Source: Photobacterium atrarenae
GTDB taxonomy: Bacteria > Pseudomonadota > Gammaproteobacteria > Enterobacterales > Vibrionaceae
Direction of reading: 5' to 3'
DNA length: 64,000 nucleotides
Assembly (NCBI RefSeq): GCF_024380015.1
Contig: NZ_CP101508.1
Span: 496,001-560,000, forward strand
Part shown: one piece after another, positions 39,851-47,680 of the stretch
Numbering within the stretch: the stretch's first letter is position 1
Layout of the letters: the number at the start of each line of letters is the position of its first letter
Notes under the pieces: generated by a model
Told to the model about the DNA's origin: nothing
Seen by the model: the letters and a program-made list of their open reading frames with translations, nothing else
The model's database searches: none
Made by a program: the position numbers and the translations under genes

Positions 39851-39960
39851 TGAGTGGTTGTATAACGAGACGAACGGTCGGTATGCTGGTTGAACGGTTT
39901 GGACGGAGACAGTCAGTGGACACTAGGTGCAGGTGAGCGGCGTTCGGAGAAATTGAGCGG
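39851..39960 (-). promoter_or_regulatory. Five direct repeats: candidate LytTR (BtsR-type) operator upstream of cstA
   Basis: On the minus strand ACCACTCA (39851-39858), ACCGTTCG (39871-39878) and ACCGTTCA (39891-39898) are spaced exactly 20 bp apart. GCCGCTCA (39934-39941 region) and TCCGCTCA (39954-39961 region) form a second pair, also 20 bp apart. This resembles the direct-repeat motif ACC(G/A)CT(C/T)A that I recall for E. coli BtsR. Same-face direct repeats about two helical turns apart are typical of LytTR regulators. The sites lie 137-246 bp upstream of the cstA start. Confidence 0.6.
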
Positions 39961-40025
39961 ATTCAGTCAGGATTCAGCCGGGCGACTTATGGTTATCGGG
40001 GAGATGGGAGAATGAGGAGGGTAAG

Positions 40026-40412
40026 GTGTTGAAAGCGATCTATCGTGCCGGCTTGGTGGTGCTGTTGTTAAGTGGCTGTTCGATGCTGACCACGCAGGCA
40101 TCGCTGATGGCGGATGAAAACTGGTATCAGCTCGGATTTAACCAGGGGAGCCGGGGAGAAAATGCGGATGAGGAAGCGGTACTTCAGTCCGAAACGCAGG
40201 CGGTAGCTCCCGTATTGGCGGTCGATTATCCAGCGTATCGTCGTGGCTATCAAAAAGGGCTGGAATCGTATTGTTCGCTGGAGCAGATGCGCCGGTTCGG
40301 ATTGGAACGCCGAATGGACTGGGGTGTGTGTGAGTTTCGGCGCCAGGACGGGCAGTTGTATCAGAATTATTGGCAGCAGGGTTTTGATCGCAGCCTGCCC
40401 GGAAACGGATAG
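40026..40412 (+). CDS. Small lipoprotein, DUF2799-like
   Basis: The 128-residue product has a lipoprotein signal (RAGLVVLLLSGC) and then NWYQLGFNQGSRG, a YRRGYQKGLESYC motif and YQNYWQQGFDRSL. These repeated Gly-aromatic blocks are what I recall of DUF2799 outer-membrane lipoproteins such as YfiL, which also lies near aroF in E. coli. The function is unknown. The start is a GTG with GAGGAGG at good spacing. It is divergent from cstA and convergent with btsR. A small hairpin (40424-40441) lies between them. The protein at 63536 has a similar block pattern. Confidence 0.75.
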   Translation: MLKAIYRAGLVVLLLSGCSMLTTQASLMADENWYQLGFNQGSRGENADEEAVLQSETQAVAPVLAVDYPAYRRGYQKGLESYCSLEQMRRFGLERRMDWGVCEFRRQDGQLYQNYWQQGFDRSLPGNG

Positions 40413-40451
40413 CTGGTAGGTCCCCGGCTGACAACAGCCGGAATGTTCGGG

Positions 40452-41165
40452 TCAGCTTAGTCCGAAGCGGTCTTTCAGCTCTTTAAGAAAGCGACGGCTG
40501 ACCGGGACCTGATGGCCATGCTGGGTGGTGATTTCCGCCAGGCCGTTGTCCAGGAGCTTGATCTCACGGATCGCCTGCGGGTGGATCAGATACTGGCGAT
40601 GACAGCGGATCAGCGGGGTTTTTTCTTCCAGCACTTTGAGCGTAAGCTGGGTACTGACCCGGCTGTCTTTGGTGACCACATGCACCCCGGCCAAATCACT
40701 GTAGGCGGTCTCGATCTCAGCCGGAGCAATCAGCAGGATCCGGTTGTGGCCGGTACAGGGGATCAGCTCCAGCATTTCGGTCATCAGCGGCGAATAATCC
40801 GGGCTCAGGCATTCTTTCTTCAGCCGCTTGATGGTTTTTTCAAGCCGGCAGGTCTCAACCGGTTTGAGCAGATAGTCAAAGGCATTATCTTCAAAGGCCT
40901 TGAGGGCGTACTCGTCATAGGCGGTCACGAAAATCACCTTGGGCATGGTGTCCGGATCCAGCATGCTGAGCATGTCGATCCCGGTGATCTGCGGCATCTG
41001 AATATCGAGAAAAATGGCATCGGGTTTGAGGGAATTGATCTGCTTCAGGGCGTCAATGGCGTTACTGCATTCACCGATCACATTCACTTCCCCGGTTTCT
41101 TGCAGTAAATCGATCAGTTCTTCGCGGGCATATCGTTCGTCGTCAATGACAAGGGCTTTGATCAT
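40452..41165 (-). CDS. btsR: LytTR-family response regulator BtsR
   Basis: The 237-residue protein is the response regulator of the BtsSR (formerly YehUT) pyruvate-sensing system. The receiver domain (1-120) starts IKALVIDDERYAREEL with the phosphoacceptor in AIFLDIQMP (about residue 54) and has VTAYDEYALKAFEDNAFDYLLKPV. A C-terminal LytTR DNA-binding domain (about 140-237) contains HVVTKDSRVSTQLTLKVLEEK and IRCHRQYLIHPQAI. It overlaps the btsS kinase gene by 4 bp, giving coupled expression. Likely target sites are the direct repeats upstream of cstA at 39851-39960. Confidence 0.93.
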   Translation of the reverse strand: MIKALVIDDERYAREELIDLLQETGEVNVIGECSNAIDALKQINSLKPDAIFLDIQMPQITGIDMLSMLDPDTMPKVIFVTAYDEYALKAFEDNAFDYLLKPVETCRLEKTIKRLKKECLSPDYSPLMTEMLELIPCTGHNRILLIAPAEIETAYSDLAGVHVVTKDSRVSTQLTLKVLEEKTPLIRCHRQYLIHPQAIREIKLLDNGLAEITTQHGHQVPVSRRFLKELKDRFGLS

Positions 41166-42862
41166 AGTACAGAGTCTCCTTGTACCGATGGCAGGGCATC
41201 GGCCGGTAGTGTCAGGGTGGCTCGGGTCCAGGTTTGGGGCTGATAGGTCATGGTGAGCCCGTATTGACGGCCGAACATGTTTCTCAGTCGTTTATCAACA
41301 ATTTTCATTCCCAGTCCACTCTCTTCGCTAACCGGGGCATAGTTACCGGCATTGTCTTCGACTTCCAGGATGATCCCTGTTTTACAGCGGTAACCGTTGA
41401 TTGCAATCTTACCATTGTCCAGCAGGGACGAGGTGCCGTGCTTGATCGCATTTTCGACCAGCGGTTGCAGGGTAAAGGTTGGTAGCTTCAGGCCCAGCAG
41501 CACCGGGTCGACATTTATCTCAACCGTAAGGCGATCAGAAAAACGCGCCAGCTCGATCTCCAGGTAGGCGTTCACATGCAGCAACTCTTCTTCCAGGGTC
41601 ACGGTTTCAATGTTCTGCTTGAGATTGCGGCGGAAGAACTGCGACAGGTGCTGGATCAACTGGCGGGCCTTGTCCGGATCGCGCCGTACCACTGAGTTAA
41701 TGGTATTCAGGGCATTGAACAGGAAGTGCGGGTTGACCTGAGCCTGCAGCAGGCGCAGCTCGGCCTGGGTCAGCAGTGCTTGTTGCTGGGCATAACGACC
41801 GGTCAGGATCTGGTTCGACAGTAGCTTGGCGATCCCTTCGCCTAAGGTCAGGTTGACGGTTGAAAACAGCTTGCGCTTCGGCTCGTAGAGCTTGATGGTG
41901 CCCAGGACTTCCTGGTTGCCGCCTACCAGCGGGATCACTAATGCCGAGCCGAGTTTACATTTCTCATGCAGCGAGCACTGGTAAGGAATGTCATAGCCGT
42001 CGGCATAAATCAGCTCACAGCCGTCAATGGCCCGCTTGGTATAGCCGGAAGAGATTGGGGTGCCCGGCAGGTGGTGATCATCCCCGATGCCGATAAACGC
42101 CATAATTTTTTCCCGATCGGTGATCGCAACGGCACCGACGCCGGTTTCTTCGTAAACGATCTTGGCAATTTTTCGGGTACTCTCTTCATTAAAACCCTGG
42201 CTCAGGATGCCGACCGAGCGCTGGGCAATTTTCAGCGCCCGGCTGGAAAAAGCCGCAGAATATTTTTCGTAGATGGTTTTCCTGTCCTGAATAATGCTCA
42301 TAAACATCGCCGCGCCGAGCGAATTGGCAATCACCATCGGCAGGGCAATGGCACTGACCAGGTGCAGGGCTTTGTCAAACGGCTCTGCCACCATCAGGAT
42401 AATGAACATCTGCAGGATTTCCGCGACCAGAGTGATGGTGAACACGGTAAAAGGTTTGTAGATCTGATCGACCTGCCCCCGGCGGACAAAGTAGCTGTGC
42501 ATCAAGCCGCCAATCAGTCCCTCGACTGTGGTGGAAATCGCGCAGGCCACGTCAGTAAAGCCACCCATGCTATAGCGGTGGAGCCCCCCGGTCAGACCGA
42601 CAGCTACCCCGACCACCGGACCGCCCAGCAGGCCGCCCATCACCGCCCCGATTGCGCGGGTGTTGGCGATGGCATCTTCAATGTGAAGCCCGAAGTAAGT
42701 GCCTAAAATACAAAAGAGGGAAAACAGCACATAACACGAAAAGCGTTGTGACAGGCGGCCGGAGACTGTGGTGAGCGGCATAAACAGCGGGGTTTTGCTG
42801 AGCAGGTAGGCAATCACCAGATAAACGCTGAGTTGCTGTAACAGAGAGAAGATCAGTTCCAT
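41162..42862 (-). CDS. btsS: LytS-family sensor histidine kinase BtsS
   Basis: The 566-residue kinase aligns over its length with E. coli BtsS (YehU), a high-affinity pyruvate sensor. Six or so membrane segments (5TM-5TMR_LYT domain, about 1-205) contain FGLHIEDAIANTRAIGAVMGGLLGGPVVG (positions 42607-42693). A GAF-like region follows (about 225-350, with DREKIMAFIGIGDDHHLPG). The HisKA_7TM/His_kinase core has the phosphoacceptor in NPHFLFNALNTI (about 395), and the ATPase has VENAIKHGTS and LGMKIVDKRL. I placed the start at the ATG 42862, where the family begins; an upstream extension to 42928 is open but has no homology. Confidence 0.93.
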   Translation of the reverse strand: MELIFSLLQQLSVYLVIAYLLSKTPLFMPLTTVSGRLSQRFSCYVLFSLFCILGTYFGLHIEDAIANTRAIGAVMGGLLGGPVVGVAVGLTGGLHRYSMGGFTDVACAISTTVEGLIGGLMHSYFVRRGQVDQIYKPFTVFTITLVAEILQMFIILMVAEPFDKALHLVSAIALPMVIANSLGAAMFMSIIQDRKTIYEKYSAAFSSRALKIAQRSVGILSQGFNEESTRKIAKIVYEETGVGAVAITDREKIMAFIGIGDDHHLPGTPISSGYTKRAIDGCELIYADGYDIPYQCSLHEKCKLGSALVIPLVGGNQEVLGTIKLYEPKRKLFSTVNLTLGEGIAKLLSNQILTGRYAQQQALLTQAELRLLQAQVNPHFLFNALNTINSVVRRDPDKARQLIQHLSQFFRRNLKQNIETVTLEEELLHVNAYLEIELARFSDRLTVEINVDPVLLGLKLPTFTLQPLVENAIKHGTSSLLDNGKIAINGYRCKTGIILEVEDNAGNYAPVSEESGLGMKIVDKRLRNMFGRQYGLTMTYQPQTWTRATLTLPADALPSVQGDSVL

Positions 42863-42932
42863 CGCGATAGGTCGTGCAGGTGTGATGGGCGCTATAGTAA
42901 CTGGCTTGCGGGTCAGCACCAAATACAATTGG

Positions 42933-43005
42933 TGTAATTTTAAGTTTACGAATGGTTATTTTTGTTTACACTCTCTTGCCAGAAGTTAAATTCCCTTGCT
43001 ATGGT
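42933..43005 (+). promoter_or_regulatory. aroF-tyrA promoter with tandem TyrR-like boxes
   Basis: TGTAATTTTAAGTTTACG (42933-42950) and TGGTTATTTTTGTTTACA (42953-42970) resemble the TyrR consensus TGTAAA-N6-TTTACA and start 20 bp apart. A promoter TTGCCA (42976-42981), an 18-bp spacer and an extended -10 TGCTATGGT (43000-43005) follow. This is the same arrangement as tyrosine-repressed aroF in enterics. The leader also has an inverted repeat AACAGGG/CCCTGTT around 43018. Confidence 0.65.
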
Positions 43006-43082
43006 GAATTTATGGAACAGGGCTGCCCTGTTTAACGTCATCGAATTATCACTTGTTTATATAGATTTACAGGGAAGCCAAG

Positions 43083-44156
43083 ATGCAAAGAGATCAGCTC
43101 AACAACATTCACATCCAAGATGAATCCGTGCTAATCACGCCAAAAGAGCTCAAAGAAAAAATACCGGTCAGTGAGCATGCTTTACAGTTTATCCACCAAT
43201 CCCGCCAGACCATTGCCGACATTATTCACAAGCGTGATCACCGTCTGTTAGTGGTGTGTGGTCCTTGCTCGATTCATGATGTGGAAGCGGCCAAAAGCTA
43301 TGCGATGAAGTTAAAACAGCTTTCCGAAATCTTAAGTGATCAGCTCTACATTGTGATGCGAGTATACTTTGAAAAGCCGCGCACCACCGTGGGCTGGAAA
43401 GGCTTGATTAACGACCCGCACCTAGACGGCTCGTTTGAGGTGGAAGAAGGGCTGCATATTGCCCGCCAGTTGTTGACTGATCTGGTAGAGATGGGGATCC
43501 CGCTGGCGACCGAAGCGCTGGATCCGATCAGCCCGCAGTATTTGGGCGATCTGTTCAGCTGGGCGGCGATTGGTGCCCGGACGACCGAATCGCAAACCCA
43601 CCGGGAAATGGCCAGTGGCCTGTCGATGCCGGTCGGATTCAAAAATGGGACTGACGGCAGCCTGGGCACTGCGATCAATGCGATGCAGGCTGCGGCGTCC
43701 GGCCACCGTTTTATGGGGATCAACCGGGAAGGACAGGTGGCTTTGCTCAATACCCAGGGCAACCCGGATGGTCATGTGATCCTGCGTGGCGGCAAGCAAA
43801 CCAACTATGATTCGGTGTCGGTGGCCGAGTGCGAAAACGAGATGACTGCGGCAGGTCTTTCGCCGTCCTTGATGGTAGACTGTAGCCACGCTAACTCGAG
43901 AAAAGATTACCGTCGCCAGCCGCTGGTCGCGGAAGATGTGATCCATCAGATCCGCGAAGGTAATACCTCGATTATCGGCCTGATGTTGGAAAGTCATCTT
44001 CACGAAGGCAACCAGAGTGCCGATCTGCCGCGCGATGAAATGGCCTACGGCGTATCGATCACCGATGCCTGCATCAGCTGGGAAGCGACGGAGTCCCTGC
44101 TGCGCCAAGCGCATCAGGAGTTGACCCCTTTCCTGACAGAACGAAACGCGGGTTAA
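43083..44156 (+). CDS. aroF: 3-deoxy-7-phosphoheptulonate (DAHP) synthase, AroF type
   Basis: This enzyme condenses phosphoenolpyruvate with erythrose 4-phosphate, the entry to the shikimate pathway. The 357-residue protein matches E. coli AroF (the tyrosine-sensitive isozyme) along its length. It has LLVVCGPCSIHD (about 57-68), MRVYFEKPRTTVGWKGLINDP, IGARTTESQTHREMASGLSMPVGFKNGTDGS (positions 43567-43659) and LMVDCSHANSRKDYRRQ. The ATG at 43083 follows GGGAAGCCAAG. It is followed by tyrA, so the operon feeds chorismate to tyrosine. TyrR-like boxes lie upstream. Confidence 0.95.
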   Translation: MQRDQLNNIHIQDESVLITPKELKEKIPVSEHALQFIHQSRQTIADIIHKRDHRLLVVCGPCSIHDVEAAKSYAMKLKQLSEILSDQLYIVMRVYFEKPRTTVGWKGLINDPHLDGSFEVEEGLHIARQLLTDLVEMGIPLATEALDPISPQYLGDLFSWAAIGARTTESQTHREMASGLSMPVGFKNGTDGSLGTAINAMQAAASGHRFMGINREGQVALLNTQGNPDGHVILRGGKQTNYDSVSVAECENEMTAAGLSPSLMVDCSHANSRKDYRRQPLVAEDVIHQIREGNTSIIGLMLESHLHEGNQSADLPRDEMAYGVSITDACISWEATESLLRQAHQELTPFLTERNAG

Positions 44157-44262
44157 AGCGTGTTTTTGGCCGACGTCTCTACAGGAGCGCTGGCCAATCT
44201 AGAACTGTGCTCGGTAGGCGACAGTTGCTGCTTTGGCTGAACGAATTCGGATAAAAGAAATC

Positions 44263-45390
44263 ATGGTTGCAGAGTTAAGTAAATTAAGAGATCAAATTGA
44301 TGAAGTTGATCAGCAGATGGTGGAGCTTCTTGCGCGCCGTCTGGCCCTGGTCGAAGAAGTCGGGCATGTCAAAAGTCAGCACGGCCTGCCGATTTATGCC
44401 CCGGACCGGGAAGCCGCGATGCTTGCATCTCGGCGCCGGGAGGCGGAAAGCAAAGGGGTGCCGCCGGATCTGATTGAAGATATCTTGTGTCGCACTATGC
44501 GCGAATCTTACGCCAGTGAAAATGACTCCGGTTTCAAATGCCTCAAGCCAGATCTGCGTCCGATCGTCGTGGTTGGTGGTCATGGTCAGCTCGGCGGGCT
44601 GTTCTGCCGCCTGTTTGAGCTGTCGGGTTACACCGTGCGTAAGCTGGGCAGCCAGGATTGGGAGCGCGCTGATGAATTGCTCTCTGATGCCGGTATGGTG
44701 GTGGTGTCGGTACCGATTAACCTGACCGAGCAGGTGATCCGCAAGCTCGATCACCTGCCGGAAGACTGCATCCTGGCGGATCTCACCTCGGTGAAAAGTG
44801 GTCCGCTGCAGGCAATGCTGGAAGTGCATCCGGGGCCGGTGGTTGGCCTGCACCCGATGTTCGGGCCGGATATTGCCAGCCTGGCAAAGCAGGTGGTGGC
44901 TTACTGTGACGGCCGCAACCCGGAGCGTTACCAGTGGCTGCTGGAGCAGTTCCAGATCTGGGGCGCCAGCTTAAACCGGATCAGTGCAGTTGAACATGAT
45001 GAAGGGATGACGCTGATCCAAGCGCTGCGCCACTTTACCTCCTTTGCCTACGGGGTTCACTTGGCCGAGGAAGATCCTAAGCTGGAGCAACTGCTGGCGC
45101 TGAGCTCGCCGATCTACCGCCTGGAACTGGCAATGGTCGGACGCCTGTTTGCCCAGGATGCCCAGCTCTATGCCGACATTATTATGTCGTCACCGCAGAA
45201 TCTGGCGATGATCAAGCGCTTCCATCGACGGTTTGGTGAAGCGATTGCGATGCTGGAAGGCAAGGACAAGGCCGCGTTCAAGCAGGCCTTCGGACAGGTG
45301 GAAAGCTGGTTTGGAGATTATGCCCAGCATTTTTTAACCGAGAGCCAGGGATTACTTAGACAGGCGAACGACGCAACGCACCGAACATAA
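44263..45390 (+). CDS. tyrA: Bifunctional chorismate mutase / prephenate dehydrogenase
   Basis: TyrA converts chorismate to prephenate and then to 4-hydroxyphenylpyruvate for tyrosine. The 375-residue protein has an AroQ-type mutase domain (1-90; [27 protein letters not shown], then [14 protein letters not shown]). A dehydrogenase domain follows (about 100-375) with dinucleotide motif [12 protein letters not shown] and [11 protein letters not shown] chose the ATG at 44263 because E. coli TyrA starts at the equivalent MVAEL; an upstream TTG at 44233 is open. Its ribosome site is weak. A TTCG-loop terminator follows. Confidence 0.95.
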   Translation: MVAELSKLRDQIDEVDQQMVELLARRLALVEEVGHVKSQHGLPIYAPDREAAMLASRRREAESKGVPPDLIEDILCRTMRESYASENDSGFKCLKPDLRPIVVVGGHGQLGGLFCRLFELSGYTVRKLGSQDWERADELLSDAGMVVVSVPINLTEQVIRKLDHLPEDCILADLTSVKSGPLQAMLEVHPGPVVGLHPMFGPDIASLAKQVVAYCDGRNPERYQWLLEQFQIWGASLNRISAVEHDEGMTLIQALRHFTSFAYGVHLAEEDPKLEQLLALSSPIYRLELAMVGRLFAQDAQLYADIIMSSPQNLAMIKRFHRRFGEAIAMLEGKDKAAFKQAFGQVESWFGDYAQHFLTESQGLLRQANDATHRT

Positions 45391-45412
45391 GCGAGGGAAA
45401 CCTTGCAGGATC

Positions 45413-45442
45413 AAAAACGAGAGCTTCGGCTCTCGTTTTTTT
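45413..45442. terminator. Bidirectional terminator between tyrA and pheA
   Basis: AAAACGAGAGC, TTCG tetraloop, GCTCTCGTTTT with a T-run on the plus side and A-run on the other. It can end both convergent operons. Confidence 0.93.
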
Positions 45443-45464
45443 GAGGGCAGGGCTCGCGCTTGAC

Positions 45465-46643
45465 TTACTCTACTTCAATCTCGACTTCCGTCGGCTTGAC
45501 GTTCTCACTTGGATAGCAGCCGAGTACTTTGATAAAGCGGGTCAAACGAGTCAGCTCTTCCAGCGCCTGCTGCATGACCTCAGACTTGAGGTTCTCTTCG
45601 ACATCAACATAGAACATCTCTTCCCACGGGTTGCCGATCACCGGACGTGATTCCAGTTTGGTCATGTTGATCTTGAGGTTACGCAGCACCAGCAAACATT
45701 CGACCAGCGAGCCAGCCGCTTGCGCTGTGGACATGATCAGTGTGGTCTTAGCTGGGATCAGCGTCGTGACCTCCACCGGTTTGCGGGCGACAACAATAAA
45801 GCGGGTGTAGTTTTCCTGCTGGTTGGCAATGTCAGACTTCAGCGGGGTCAGACCGTACAGCTCGCCGCTGGAGGCGTTGCCGATTGCTGCCACATTCGGC
45901 AGCTTTAGCTCGGCGACTTGCTGCATCGCTTCTGCGGTGCTGGAGCAGTACTCCTGGGTAATTTTCCCCATCGTATGCAGGTACTCACTACACTGCTGGT
46001 GTGGCTGTGGGTGCGAGTACAGGGTATCAATTTGATCCAGGTGGGTATCGACCGCGGTTAGCAGGCAGTGCTCGATGGGTTGAGTGATCTCGCCGACAAT
46101 CGACAGGCTGGTATGCTGCAGCAGATCGTACACCTCGTTAATCGAGCCGGAGCTGGTATTTTCGATCGGCAGCACCCCGTAGTCGGCATTGCCGGTTTCG
46201 ACCACATTCACTACATCCCGGAATGTCTCGCAGCTGATCTCGACCAGGCGGGTCTGTTTTTTACTGAAGTAGTTGCGGCTCGCCAGATTAGAATAGGAGC
46301 CTTTGGCACCAAGGAAAGAAACCCGGGCGACCGGTTGCAGGCTGTCGGGGTTGGCCAGTTTTTGCAGGTAAGCCTGCTGAAACAGGACAGAGTCTTCAAT
46401 AATGGTATGGAAAATTTGGGTGACATACTGGGCATCGAGTTGCTCTTGCTTGCCCCATTCAATCAGCTTGAGCAGCAATTCCTGCTCCCGGGCCTGATCC
46501 CGGACCGGCTTGGTGGTCTGGATTTTACTCTTGGCTACCGCCAGGCTGAGCTGGCGTCGCTCTGCCAGCAGTTTGATGATTTCATGGTCTATGCGGCTGA
46601 CATTGTCTCGGATGTCGTCCAGTGAATAAGTTTGCTCTGTCAT
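45465..46643 (-). CDS. pheA: Bifunctional chorismate mutase / prephenate dehydratase
   Basis: PheA leads chorismate to phenylpyruvate for phenylalanine. The 392-residue protein has a chorismate mutase domain (about 1-95; DDIRDNVSRIDHEIIKLLAERRQLS) and a dehydratase domain (about 105-285, catalytic TRF in NYTRFIVV). A C-terminal ACT domain (about 295-392) with the phenylalanine-binding ESRP motif completes it. The frame opens at 46730 inside the attenuator, so the ATG at 46643 is the likely start. Expression is controlled by the leader peptide and attenuator upstream. It converges with tyrA. Confidence 0.96.
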   Translation of the reverse strand: MTEQTYSLDDIRDNVSRIDHEIIKLLAERRQLSLAVAKSKIQTTKPVRDQAREQELLLKLIEWGKQEQLDAQYVTQIFHTIIEDSVLFQQAYLQKLANPDSLQPVARVSFLGAKGSYSNLASRNYFSKKQTRLVEISCETFRDVVNVVETGNADYGVLPIENTSSGSINEVYDLLQHTSLSIVGEITQPIEHCLLTAVDTHLDQIDTLYSHPQPHQQCSEYLHTMGKITQEYCSSTAEAMQQVAELKLPNVAAIGNASSGELYGLTPLKSDIANQQENYTRFIVVARKPVEVTTLIPAKTTLIMSTAQAAGSLVECLLVLRNLKINMTKLESRPVIGNPWEEMFYVDVEENLKSEVMQQALEELTRLTRFIKVLGCYPSENVKPTEVEIEVE

Positions 46644-46673
46644 TGTCTGTCCCTGTCTGCATACGCCTGATAC

Positions 46674-46699
46674 AAAAAAGCCTCCCGGGTGGGAGGCTT
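46674..46699 (-). promoter_or_regulatory. pheA attenuator terminator
   Basis: On the minus strand AAGCCTCCC, a 4-nt loop and GGGAGGCTT are followed by TTTT, between the leader peptide stop and the pheA start. This is the terminator of a phenylalanine attenuator. Confidence 0.88.
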
Positions 46700-46742
46700 C
46701 TGTTCGTCTTGCGCTTGTTTCTCGCGTCACGAATCGCCCCCG

Positions 46743-46793
46743 TTACGGTGACATAAAAAAGAAGCGAAAGAAAAACAGTTGAAATCGGCGCAT
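46743..46793 (-). CDS. pheL: Phe leader peptide
   Basis: A 16-codon frame reads MRRFQLFFFRFFFMSP and stops, with seven phenylalanines, three of them consecutive twice. It is the same length class as E. coli PheL and sits 43 bp before the attenuator hairpin and 100 bp before pheA. When charged tRNA-Phe is scarce, the ribosome stalls here and an antiterminator can form. A longer open frame covers this region, but the short one is the one with biological sense. The start is the ATG at 46791-46793. Confidence 0.9.
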   Translation of the reverse strand: MRRFQLFFFRFFFMSP

Positions 46794-46875
46794 GATGTTG
46801 ATGATTTTATCGTTTGTGATCCGTGAATATGATTCCACAGTATTCAGCCGGTCAGATCTTGTCAAGCAGAATGTA

Positions 46876-46902
46876 AACCGCCCTGCAAAGGCAGGGCGGT
46901 TT
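46876..46902 (-). terminator. Hairpin after raiA
   Basis: AAACCGCCCTGC and GCAGGGCGGTTT form a perfect stem with a short loop, 19 bp past the raiA stop. The T-run is short (TTT), so it could be a weak terminator. Confidence 0.65.
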
Positions 46903-46920
46903 GAAATCCTCTCGGTGTGA

Positions 46921-47265
46921 TTATGCTTCTTCTTGCTCTTCAACTTCAGCTTCCGGTTTGCTGCTGTGGCTGGCACGACGGGCGGCCGGTTTGTGCGCTT
47001 GCTTGTTCAGCTGGCGATCTAGTTTTTGGTACACCTCGGTAATCGCACCGTACATGTCGTCATGCTCTGCAGAGGCGACGATTTGCCCGCCTGGGATTGC
47101 AGCGGATACTTCGATTTTGAATTGCTTGCCAGGCTCGGTGCTGATGGTCGCATTTTTGCTGATGAGTGGAACCTGGTATTTCTCTAACTTTTTGAATTTA
47201 AACTCAATTCTGTCACGGATAGCAGGAGTGATGTCTAGGTTTTTGCCGGTAATATTCACTGTCAT
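46921..47265 (-). CDS. raiA: Ribosome-associated inhibitor/hibernation factor RaiA
   Basis: RaiA (YfiA) binds between ribosomal subunits and blocks translation in cold and stationary phase. The 114-residue protein has the HPF/YfiA fold: VNITGKNLDITPAIRDRIEFKFKKLEKYQ at the start and SAEHDDMYGAITEVYQKLDRQL, then an acidic/basic tail (PEAEVEEQEEA). Length equals E. coli RaiA. The pheA-pheL-raiA-bamD order is the E. coli order. A CRP-like site lies about 70 bp upstream. Confidence 0.94.
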   Translation of the reverse strand: MTVNITGKNLDITPAIRDRIEFKFKKLEKYQVPLISKNATISTEPGKQFKIEVSAAIPGGQIVASAEHDDMYGAITEVYQKLDRQLNKQAHKPAARRASHSSKPEAEVEEQEEA

Positions 47266-47333
47266 AATTATCTTTCCTCTTTTGCTACCCTTCGTTGGGT
47301 TAACTCCAGATTACTAAAATCATGATTGAATAA

Positions 47334-47349
47334 TGTGATCTGGATCATG
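47334..47349 (-). promoter_or_regulatory. Candidate CRP site upstream of raiA
   Basis: TGTGATCTGGATCATG is a near-palindrome close to TGTGA-N6-TCACA (one half-site has TCATG). It lies 69 bp before the raiA start in the 47266-47680 gap. Carbon-source or stationary control of raiA would be plausible. The rest of that gap holds no gene. Confidence 0.5.
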
Positions 47350-47621
47350 TTTAGGAGGATGGGATAATGTCCAGAAAAATTATGTGATCCGTCCTCATTT
47401 GTTGCAAAATTTTATGATGAAAACACTTGTCCGGAGTGTTGGGACTGAGGCAGTATGAAGCAAGGAAGAATGCTGGCGGCTGGTGCTGACCAGGGACTGA
47501 ATTCGGTTCAGAACACAGTGTTGGGTGATGTTTAACCAAGCGGAATAAACTTGGATGGAGACCTGTGAGGCTTGCTTTTCCCCTGAGCTGGCTCGTCGCG
47601 CCGGCGTCATACCACCGAAGT

Positions 47622-47648
47622 GAAAAAACAGCAGCCTCAGGCTGCTGC
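47622..47648 (-). terminator. Terminator of bamD
   Basis: On the minus strand AGCAGCC, TGA, GGCTGCT are followed by a T-run (GTTTTTTC). It lies about 30 bp past the bamD stop. Confidence 0.82.
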
Positions 47649-47680
47649 TTTTGTTTTCGGCTTGTCTTTTTCTTGTCTTT

